From contig JBFHFS010000007.1 in assembly GCA_041583495.1 (NCBI GenBank), positions 62,001 through 126,000 on the forward strand: a stretch of DNA of 64,000 nt, given 5' to 3'. The position numbers and the translations under genes were made by a program. This DNA is from JBFHFS01 sp041583495 (GTDB taxonomy: Bacteria; Bacteroidota; Bacteroidia; Bacteroidales; Marinilabiliaceae). Under the pieces are notes generated by a model. That model was not told the DNA's origin and searched no databases. It saw nothing but the letters and a program-made list of their open reading frames with translations. Positions 1-6,744 of the stretch are shown here, piece after piece (within the stretch, counting starts at the first letter, position 1; each line of letters opens with the position of its first letter).

Positions 1-405
1 CTGCGTCTGGGAGGCGGCATCGGTTATGGCACCGAGATATCCTACCAGCAACCTTTCGAACGAAACCGTGCCGAGATCGACCTGGGTTTTGGCAGTCATT
101 CCGACTGGCGCTACTGGAACCTGACCGGTATTTATCAGTGGGTAAGACCCATTGAGAGTGGATTCTACTGGTACCTGGGTGTGGGGCCCTCACTGGGTAG
201 CTGGTCGGCCAAGCACGATTACGACGATTACGATGAAGATGACGGCGGCATTTTTCTGGCGGCAGTACTCAACGCAGGTATTGAATACAACTTTACGGAG
301 ATCCCGCTACAGCTTGCCATCGACACACGCCCCGAGCTGGGCATTGCAAACGCCAGGGACTCCTTTGGCTTTGGGCTGGCACTGGGTATCCGCTACCGTT
401 TTTAA
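1..405 (+). CDS. Outer-membrane beta-barrel protein, C-terminal part
   Basis: The reading frame is open from base 1 to a TAA at 403-405, so only the last 134 residues of a longer gene are present. The fragment alternates hydrophobic and polar residues, is rich in Gly, Tyr and Trp, has an acidic loop (DYDDYDEDD), and ends in YRF. A terminal Phe after alternating strands is the usual outer-membrane insertion signature, so this is very probably the end of a porin-like or OmpW/opacity-type barrel. No ligand can be inferred. A strong terminator follows about 40 bases downstream. Confidence 0.7.
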   Translation: MRLGGGIGYGTEISYQQPFERNRAEIDLGFGSHSDWRYWNLTGIYQWVRPIESGFYWYLGVGPSLGSWSAKHDYDDYDEDDGGIFLAAVLNAGIEYNFTEIPLQLAIDTRPELGIANARDSFGFGLALGIRYRF

Positions 406-445
406 CACCTCAACCAGTTCATAAAAACTGAGTAACCCAATACAC

Positions 446-482
446 AAAACCGGAAGAGGATAGTCCTTTTCCGGTTTTTTTA
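446..482 (+). terminator. Rho-independent terminator after the barrel gene
   Basis: The arms at 446-460 and 464-478 pair over 15 positions, including one G-T pair, around a three-base loop (TAG), and the right arm runs into a T tract. It lies 41 bases past the stop of the barrel gene. The A-rich left flank may also let it act on the opposite strand for the TlpA-like gene. Confidence 0.85.
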
Positions 483-685
483 TTTCTACACTCTATCCCC
501 CAAAAAAGCCTGGCCAAAGAACAACCCGTTTCCCAACAGAGGGGCAAATGGCCCTTGAAAATAACGAAGAGCCCAAAGAACCCGGTTAACCGCTGGTCAC
601 CAGGTGGTGGAGACCTGGTTTATGAGGCCTTTATTGCGGAAGCGTTTTTTTCTATGTTTGGTTTCCCGGGGGCACACTCCCGATC

Positions 686-1282
686 TTAGCGGATGAGTTC
701 TTCGATCATCGTCTTAACCTTTTTTGAATCCCATTTAGCCGCACCGGTTTTATGGATGAGGACACGCCCATTAGGCCCGATCAAAAAAGTGGCTGGGATC
801 GTAGATACATCAAACACCTCAGGCACTCTTCCCCGCAGGGTATATAAGGGCAACGTGTACTCTTGTTTTTTCATGAAAGCCTCGGTCACCTCACGCGATT
901 CATTACTCACCAGCACAAAGACCACCTCCTCCCCATACTCATCATAAAGCCTTTGAATGGAAGGCATCTCAGCAATACAGGGCGGACACCAGGTGGCCCA
1001 GAAGTTTAAGAAGACCGTTTTTCCCTTGAACTGATTCAACCCCACTTGCTCACCACCCGGCCCAAGCAAGGGCAACTGTTGATCCTGCTCGGAAAGATAG
1101 ATGACATTTTGGCTGTCGGAGGGCGAAAAAAGAGTATACCTGATAAAAAAAGCAGAGAGCGGCCGCCGGGTGCCCGGGAAAAGCATGCCCAGAACGAGCA
1201 GCATAAAAATAAAGTCGAGGAGAATGCTCCACCACCGTTTCTTGCGGCTGTAACGCTCCCATTGTTTGCTGAAAATATTCAT
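686..1282 (-). CDS. TlpA/ResA-like membrane-anchored thioredoxin
   Basis: Predicted 198-residue thiol-disulfide oxidoreductase tethered to the inner membrane with its thioredoxin domain outside the cytoplasm. A basic stretch (RKKRWW) precedes one membrane segment at about residues 19-35. The redox motif WCPPC follows at about residues 98-102, and a cis-Pro region (STIPATFLI) lies near the end, all typical of the AhpC/TSA-TlpA family. Such proteins keep extracytoplasmic cysteines reduced, for example in cytochrome c maturation. ATG at 1282 is chosen; a GTG at 1306, directly after the stop of the upstream gene, is the alternative. The near-contiguous arrangement indicates an operon with the gene ending at 1307. 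Confidence 0.85.
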   Translation of the reverse strand: MNIFSKQWERYSRKKRWWSILLDFIFMLLVLGMLFPGTRRPLSAFFIRYTLFSPSDSQNVIYLSEQDQQLPLLGPGGEQVGLNQFKGKTVFLNFWATWCPPCIAEMPSIQRLYDEYGEEVVFVLVSNESREVTEAFMKKQEYTLPLYTLRGRVPEVFDVSTIPATFLIGPNGRVLIHKTGAAKWDSKKVKTMIEELIR

Positions 1283-1306
1283 ACCTGACAAATTAATGAA
1301 CGACAC

Positions 1307-1984
1307 TCAAATTCCCATCCAAAATGGGGCGGTAAAACAACGATAGCTCTTTCCTGCCGGGGTGGAAACAGACCCTCCCACCCGGTTAAACTTCTTGAGC
1401 TCCGGCATCTTCTCAAAAAACTGATCCAGATCGATCACCACATTATGATGAGTCCCCGGCGTTAAGGTAAGCGGGAACATATCTTCACTGTTACTGCCTT
1501 TAAGCTTGAACTGCCGCTGGCTGCCCCACCTGGTAAAGACAATGTTGGGCGGCATAAACGTCTGACTCTCATTCGAACCATTGGTTATCATCAGGCGCAA
1601 AAGCCTGCGGCCGGTTTTCTTATCCCGAAACCTAAAGGCCTTAAACTTCACCTTGCCGGGAAAATACTTATCCTTCCACCGGTTTTGATACTGCCAGGCA
1701 ATGAAGACACCAACGGCAAGCAGAATAAGGGTAATAATAAAGGAGCTGGGCCTGTTTTCCTGTTGCTGAGCCCTATCGCGAACCAGCTCTTCATAGCTCT
1801 TAAGCGATTTACCATCCTGAACAACCGGCGTTTCCTCCACGCTCTGCTCCTGGGCCACGGAGCTATCCCGAACGGGCTGGGAGGCCTGACGATTACAATA
1901 ATTCAAAATAAAAAGAAAGGACAGAATGCCCCAGATCAGGTTTCTGTTCTTTTGAAAAAAAGCTTTGAAGTCGAACCTATTCAT
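1307..1984 (-). CDS. Two-helix membrane protein of unknown function
   Basis: This 225-residue protein is not recognised as a named family. It has a hydrophobic segment near residues 13-29 and a second near 79-100 (FIITLILLAVGVFIAWQYQ). A mainly beta C-terminal part follows, with KTGRRLLRLMITNGS and GSVSTPAGKSYRCF. The layout suggests a small soluble domain of beta-sandwich type held at the inner membrane. It ends one base before the earliest possible start of the TlpA-like gene, so the two are almost certainly co-transcribed, hinting at a shared envelope redox or assembly role. That link is inference only. Confidence 0.6.
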   Translation of the reverse strand: MNRFDFKAFFQKNRNLIWGILSFLFILNYCNRQASQPVRDSSVAQEQSVEETPVVQDGKSLKSYEELVRDRAQQQENRPSSFIITLILLAVGVFIAWQYQNRWKDKYFPGKVKFKAFRFRDKKTGRRLLRLMITNGSNESQTFMPPNIVFTRWGSQRQFKLKGSNSEDMFPLTLTPGTHHNVVIDLDQFFEKMPELKKFNRVGGSVSTPAGKSYRCFTAPFWMGI

Positions 1985-1995
1985 ACAAAAATATT

Positions 1996-2376
1996 TTATT
2001 GGGGAAAAGGCATCAACCCTTTGTAATTAATATAATATTCACCTCCTACCACCGGTTTGGCCATCTCCTCTTCGGTATCTCCCGAGGCATTGGCAACTCC
2101 CACGCTGGCAAAGTAACAATCGGCCTTATGTTTTCGGGCATGAAACAACACCCGGGCCGCCAGATCGGGAGTCAGCACTCCCATTCGCGGAAACACAGCA
2201 GTTCTGATCACCACAAACAACAGCTTACCCTCCTGGCGGACGAGTAACTGAGGGTTAACATCCATCTCGCGACGCACGTTCAATACCTCGTAACCTTTAT
2301 CGATAAGATCTTTATACACGGCCTTTATTCCGAGAAAATGGAGCTCTTCGGGGCTCATCAACTTTTTCCCTCCCAT
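1996..2376 (-). CDS. Small conserved hypothetical protein
   Basis: About 126 residues from the ATG at 2376, or 120 from the ATG at 2358, which has a GGGAGGG purine run 9 bases upstream. The open frame continues to 2505, but its extra residues look unlike the rest. The protein is compact and soluble-looking, with YKDLIDKGYEVLN, LLFVVIRTA, FHARKHKADCYFASVGVANASGD and a GGEYYINYKG tail. The alternating pattern resembles a small alpha/beta fold such as a nuclease-like or DUF family, but no catalytic motif is evident. It lies 11 bases upstream of the two-helix membrane protein on the same strand, so it probably opens that operon. Confidence 0.55.
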   Translation of the reverse strand: MGGKKLMSPEELHFLGIKAVYKDLIDKGYEVLNVRREMDVNPQLLVRQEGKLLFVVIRTAVFPRMGVLTPDLAARVLFHARKHKADCYFASVGVANASGDTEEEMAKPVVGGEYYINYKGLMPFPQ

Positions 2377-2561
2377 ATGATCAACACTGATTAGTTCAAT
2401 ACACCGCCACCCGAAGGGGCATCCGCAAAAATACGGATTCCATCCGTAAACTCCACCATCCACAAAAGTGCCAAAATACTGTTTCAAAACCAAATGGCCC
2501 GGCACCCCTTGCTGTTAATAATCTTTAACCCCTCATTAAAAACAAAAAAGAAAATAGTCAT

Positions 2562-2569
2562 TAACTTTG
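2562..2569 (+). promoter_or_regulatory. Candidate -7 box (TAACTTTG)
   Basis: The bases match the Bacteroidota -7 consensus TAnnTTTG, only four bases before the ATG at 2574. If used, transcription would begin at or very near the start codon, giving a leaderless message. No convincing -33 TTTG is seen upstream, so the call is tentative. Confidence 0.35.
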
Positions 2570-2573
2570 CCCC

Positions 2574-2978
2574 ATGCTGGTAATTGTATTAAGTATTCTT
2601 GGGGCTTTGGTTCTTGCCCTTCTGGTATCCCGTTTTTCAGGAAAAAAGAACCATGAGCAAGCAACCGCGCTGAAGGTCCCTCCGGCAGATTGCTGTGGGG
2701 CCCATGAGGTTTGCGAACAGGAATCGCTCCTAAACAGTGACGCCACCATAGTATACTACAACGATGAGGAGCTGGATGCTTTTCGGGGAACAGAGGCCAA
2801 CGCCTACACCGACGAGCAGATCGAACAATTCCGGGAAGTTCTCTACACCATGAAGGAAGAGGAAGTGGCCGGATGGCTGCGCAGCCTTCAAAACAGAGGC
2901 ATCATGCTTCCCCTCATCCTGCGTGAGGAGACATTGATGATCATCAGCGAGCGCCGGGCAGCCCAATTGAGTTCCTGA
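2574..2978 (+). CDS. Small membrane-anchored protein with Cys cluster
   Basis: 134 residues. An N-terminal membrane segment (residues 2-20) is followed by a short basic linker. Next comes a cysteine-rich motif, DCCGAHEVCE, at about residues 39-48, then an acidic helical domain (YYNDEELDAFRG, QIEQFREVLYTMKEEEVAGWLRSL). I recognise this arrangement as a conserved Bacteroidota protein of unknown function, sometimes labelled phospholipase without support visible here. The Cys/His cluster could bind a metal or be redox active. It stands alone on the plus strand, converging with the glycan genes to its right. Confidence 0.65.
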   Translation: MLVIVLSILGALVLALLVSRFSGKKNHEQATALKVPPADCCGAHEVCEQESLLNSDATIVYYNDEELDAFRGTEANAYTDEQIEQFREVLYTMKEEEVAGWLRSLQNRGIMLPLILREETLMIISERRAAQLSS

Positions 2979-3048
2979 CAGGTATTGACCACCCTTTATC
3001 CTTATTCGAAAAGTTAACCTGTTGGCCGCTGATTCATTTCCGTTAAGG

Positions 3049-4116
3049 TCATGGCAACTCTAATTGCACATGTTTCACTGTTCGACGGTTGTAAGTATAA
3101 GTTACATGGACTGTGCCATCATCTGCCTGTATAACAGCCGGGTAAGAGTACTCTCCGGGAGCCTCCTCGAGAGTGCAAACGGGCTCCCAGGTTAATCCGT
3201 CATGAGAGACAGCCATACACAATGGAGTCCTTGGCCCTCCCCATTTCCCTTCTGTTCTTTGGGTAGGATTGTATACAACCAATTGCATCCCATTCTTTAA
3301 AGTAACCGCATCGATTCCGGAATTAGGATTAGGCAGGCTTGTCGCCTCCGGTTGGCTCCACGTATCTCCATTATCGGATGACCAACTGGTCACAATAACA
3401 TCCTCCTTACTTCTGGCTAACATCTGTAAACGCCCATCCTCATGAAATAAGATACTTGGCTGGATGATGTTGAATTTCTCATTTGGGCTGTCTAAATCAA
3501 CTCTTTTCCAGTTATTCCCAAAATCATCGGTAATCTCAAAATGGATCTTCCACTCGCCATTTATCGGATTCTCCGTACTTGAAGGACAGATCAAACGCCT
3601 GGACTTTGTCAAAACAGGTTTGTTTTTTATCGGACCCAGAAAACCATCCTGCAGACGATCGGCTTTGGACCAGGTCCTTCCCTGATCGCTTGAAGTTTTA
3701 AGCATTCCCCACCATTCCTGTGCACTGGGCCCTACCTTATAATACAACATGATGGTACTATCGGGCATTTGAAAAAGAACAGGATTCCAGCATGGATAGC
3801 GAAGTGTATCATTGATTATCCCGTCGGCAACCAACACCGGGACACTCCACGTCCCCTTTATTTTGGCTGAGGTATAAATACATACATCCGGATTCTGTTC
3901 ATGTGTCCCCCCAAACCATGCCGCCAACAGGCCCTCGTCAGTTTCCACAATTGTCGAGGCATGACATTGTGGAAAAGGAGCTTGCTCATAGATAAAACCG
4001 GAAGATAATATTTTAACCTTTTCCTTTGCTTCAGACTTAAAACCACCTGAACACAGGAGTAAGATGGCCAGCAAATTAAACCATTGAATTTTCATAATTG
4101 CGACAATTTTTTTCAT
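3049..4116 (-). CDS. BNR-repeat (sialidase-like) propeller protein
   Basis: 355 residues with an N-terminal signal sequence; a second ATG at 4095 gives an equally good signal peptide. Several Asp-box motifs mark a six-bladed propeller of the BNR_2 type: SSDQGRTWS, TDDFGNNWK, SSDNGDTWS and SHDGLTW. Classical GH33 sialidases carry a RIP arginine near the N terminus, but here the equivalent block reads PQCHASTIVE, so sialidase activity is doubtful. BNR_2 proteins in Bacteroidota loci are often orphan glycosidases or lyases of plant or algal glycans. The gene follows the TIM-barrel lipoprotein gene by 32 bases and is probably co-transcribed with it. Confidence 0.75.
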   Translation of the reverse strand: MKKIVAIMKIQWFNLLAILLLCSGGFKSEAKEKVKILSSGFIYEQAPFPQCHASTIVETDEGLLAAWFGGTHEQNPDVCIYTSAKIKGTWSVPVLVADGIINDTLRYPCWNPVLFQMPDSTIMLYYKVGPSAQEWWGMLKTSSDQGRTWSKADRLQDGFLGPIKNKPVLTKSRRLICPSSTENPINGEWKIHFEITDDFGNNWKRVDLDSPNEKFNIIQPSILFHEDGRLQMLARSKEDVIVTSWSSDNGDTWSQPEATSLPNPNSGIDAVTLKNGMQLVVYNPTQRTEGKWGGPRTPLCMAVSHDGLTWEPVCTLEEAPGEYSYPAVIQADDGTVHVTYTYNRRTVKHVQLELP

Positions 4117-4148
4117 TGATTACCAATAACTTATACTATTCACTCCAT

Positions 4149-6380
4149 TTAGAGAAGGGCAGCCCGGGCAAACAGGCCAACCACCTCATCCTTAGAGAGA
4201 TTCAACTCTAAATAACGACGACGTCCCACAGGGATGGACACCTTTTTATCATCTCCCTGGAGGGGGATTTCTTTCCCCAACGCCTCAAATAACCTTATCT
4301 TTTGGGAGCTAACCGGCAATTCAAGGCTTCCTTCCCCATCACTCTGCCAGTAAACCACCCAGGTTTTGTTATTTCGGGAAAGAACAAATGCACGGATATT
4401 TTCACTTTCATTGGCCACATCGGGTATTGCGGTATAGGGTAACAACTCAAAGTCTCCATTTTCATCGACCAACAGGATGTGTTCCTGCGCCGTATTTTTC
4501 AGGGCTTCTTTTTGCTCATCCGAAAAGAAATCCTGATTACGCGCCGCTTCCCAGCGACGAATGACTTCCAGATTGTCGGGGGTTCGCGGGTGTTGTTTTA
4601 ATTGATCCAGGTTACCCACCAGGGCAATGGGACAATCCCAGGCGGCACCGCGACTGCAAACATACTCGAACATGTCGGGCTGCATTCCAATGGTTTCTTC
4701 ATCGGGAGCCACATAATTTATCCATCCAAAATTGATTGAGGAAAAATCCTGAGCCGTGTATTTCGCCGCCGAGAAAGGGTGTTTATTGGTAGCCTCTTTT
4801 AAGAACCCGGGGGGAAAGATGTCGAAGGCATTTCCGCGGGTAAGAATGTGCCAGCTAAAGTGCGATTTAGTGGCCCCTTCCGAAAACAGGGGTTTGGGTT
4901 CCAGGGCATCGTACACCTCCAGTTGGGCTTTCGACACGTTATACCAATAGGGCGGATGCACATCTTCGGCACCATCGAAATAGACAAACTGAAACCCTGC
5001 CTCGGCATATATCTGCCCTATTCTTTGGGCCAGTTCCTGCTGAAGGCTTGTATTCTGGTCTACCCGAATAAATAACGGCCAGGTATCCACATCCAGCAAC
5101 CCGAATTTAAACCCTTTTTCAAATGTTGAGTGTGGCGATCCCAGCTGCCCTCTCTGGCAACCCGTAAACCGGTAGGGAGGATCCTCGGAATAGTTGGTAT
5201 AGGTAATCAATTCGTTACCCATCTTCAGAAATCTTCTACCCTCTTCCAGGGTACAGCCCCGGGGGGTTTCTTCCACCTCGATGGAGGTAGACTGAAGATC
5301 CATCGGCTTTGAAAGGGTAAACATTCGCCGGAGGTTTAACCTTGAATCGGGCACGGGACTCGCGTAAGGATCGTTTTTGGCAACCTTATTATAATGGATA
5401 TGAAATCCGGGAATCATCCCGGCGGCTTTTATCTTACCGGTTACCTCCTTTAAATCTTCCATTCCATTGGGATATCCAGACCGCCAGGGGAAATGGCCCA
5501 TGGCAGAGGAAAAATCGGGATAGTAAACCACCATGGCATGAAATCCACCTTGTTTGGCAAAGGCAATATGCTCATCTATATTTTGGGGGGTGACATTGCG
5601 AAGCTCGTAATAAGAGTATTTATACGCCTCACTTCTCCGGCTTTGAACGCCCCGGGGAAGGTTAAAATCCTTTTCCACCTGATCGATGCAATTGAGAAGG
5701 TTGTCGGTGGTGGTGGTGATCAATGCCGCTCCCACATCCATCAGCTTGACATCGGCCTGCATCCCGGCCTGCATGAGATGATAACCCTCACGGGTTTCGG
5801 CATCGATACGGGTGAAAGGTCCGGTAGCCAACAAATTTACGGCCACCTCCTTGTCCCATGATACATTGAGCCATTCCCCAAAAAAGGTCCGGTCGCGAAC
5901 GGGCAGTTGCATTAAGGTGAACTCATCGATTTCGGTCCGCCTTTTTACGCCAAACTTCTCTATTTCATAATCGAACCCTTTCAGGGTAAAAGCAATATAA
6001 TTCTCGGTATTGGTCACCCGGATGGTGGCCAGATAGGTTTCCAGCTCGAAGCCCACCACCAGGTCATCCCCCTTCCAGTAAATGGTATCGGACTGAAAGC
6101 TTGTTTGCCTGGCAGGATAAGTAAGGAAGAGTTCGTTATCGTAGGGGCGGTATTGGGTAAGTGCCATAACGGGCATAGCACATCCCGGCATCAAACACTC
6201 CTCTCCCGTGGGTTTATGAACCAGGCTTTTGGCCCGGGCATCGGCCCCAATCACTAACCGGAATTCACCATTCTCGACTATTACATCTCCCTTTTGTGGC
6301 AGGGCCTGTCTCGGCGCACAGGCAACAGCACTGATAACAATGAGGAAAAGAAAAATGACTTTTTGAAAATTTGATTGCAT
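4149..6380 (-). CDS. TIM-barrel glycoside hydrolase-like lipoprotein
   Basis: About 743 residues from the ATG at 6380. The frame is open to 6509, but ATG 6380 gives a proper lipoprotein signal ending in SAVACAP. An N-terminal beta-rich domain (to about residue 270) precedes a probable TIM barrel with strands such as FHAMVVYYPD, IPGFHIHYN and FQFVYFDGAED (Asp469, Glu472), then a C-terminal beta domain. YFDGAED resembles nucleophile-bearing strands of melibiase-like clan GH-D enzymes, but I cannot assign a GH family. It is probably surface or periplasmic and first in a two-gene unit with the BNR protein. Confidence 0.65.
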   Translation of the reverse strand: MQSNFQKVIFLFLIVISAVACAPRQALPQKGDVIVENGEFRLVIGADARAKSLVHKPTGEECLMPGCAMPVMALTQYRPYDNELFLTYPARQTSFQSDTIYWKGDDLVVGFELETYLATIRVTNTENYIAFTLKGFDYEIEKFGVKRRTEIDEFTLMQLPVRDRTFFGEWLNVSWDKEVAVNLLATGPFTRIDAETREGYHLMQAGMQADVKLMDVGAALITTTTDNLLNCIDQVEKDFNLPRGVQSRRSEAYKYSYYELRNVTPQNIDEHIAFAKQGGFHAMVVYYPDFSSAMGHFPWRSGYPNGMEDLKEVTGKIKAAGMIPGFHIHYNKVAKNDPYASPVPDSRLNLRRMFTLSKPMDLQSTSIEVEETPRGCTLEEGRRFLKMGNELITYTNYSEDPPYRFTGCQRGQLGSPHSTFEKGFKFGLLDVDTWPLFIRVDQNTSLQQELAQRIGQIYAEAGFQFVYFDGAEDVHPPYWYNVSKAQLEVYDALEPKPLFSEGATKSHFSWHILTRGNAFDIFPPGFLKEATNKHPFSAAKYTAQDFSSINFGWINYVAPDEETIGMQPDMFEYVCSRGAAWDCPIALVGNLDQLKQHPRTPDNLEVIRRWEAARNQDFFSDEQKEALKNTAQEHILLVDENGDFELLPYTAIPDVANESENIRAFVLSRNNKTWVVYWQSDGEGSLELPVSSQKIRLFEALGKEIPLQGDDKKVSIPVGRRRYLELNLSKDEVVGLFARAALL

Positions 6381-6744
6381 GGTGAATTGATTAGAATTAA
6401 ACTTTTTCATCCCCGCAAATCCATCTTCACCAACAAACCTACGATCTTTTGTTGGCAGCTTTAATATCCTGAATGAGAATCCTTGATGAATCAAGCAATC
6501 ATCCGCCACTAATTTAACTCAATTCTATTAATTATGCTCTTGGGAAAGGGAATTTCAGGTTCAAAGCAAATCGGAGACGGCTTTTCTTAACCTAAATGCC
6601 GGACTCCACTAATGACCAAATCCAACCAATTGAAAAAAAAGCACTAAAATCCCGGATGAAATAGTACATTTGCACCGGATTTATCTACATATCCATATAT
6701 GGTTATTTTTAATTTCTTACATAGCTAACAACTTACACTGCACA
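6381..6744. other. Divergent intergenic region
   Basis: This 364-base gap separates the minus-strand TIM-barrel gene from the plus-strand reductase gene. It holds a -7-like element for the reductase at 6665-6672. No RNA gene or mobile element is apparent. The open stretch extending the lipoprotein upstream has no protein-like character. Confidence 0.5.
6665..6672 (+). promoter_or_regulatory. Candidate -7 box (TACATTTG) of the reductase gene
   Basis: An exact TAnnTTTG match 73 bases before the ATG at 6745. Transcription would start near 6679, which excludes the upstream in-frame ATG at 6670 and supports the start at 6745. A TTG at 6630-6632 is too distant to be an ideal -33 element. Confidence 0.45.

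Noticed and set aside
599..619. Inverted repeat ACCAGGT/ACCTGGT with 7-base loop
   Set aside because: No T tract or nearby promoter gives it a role; a 7-bp repeat can occur by chance.
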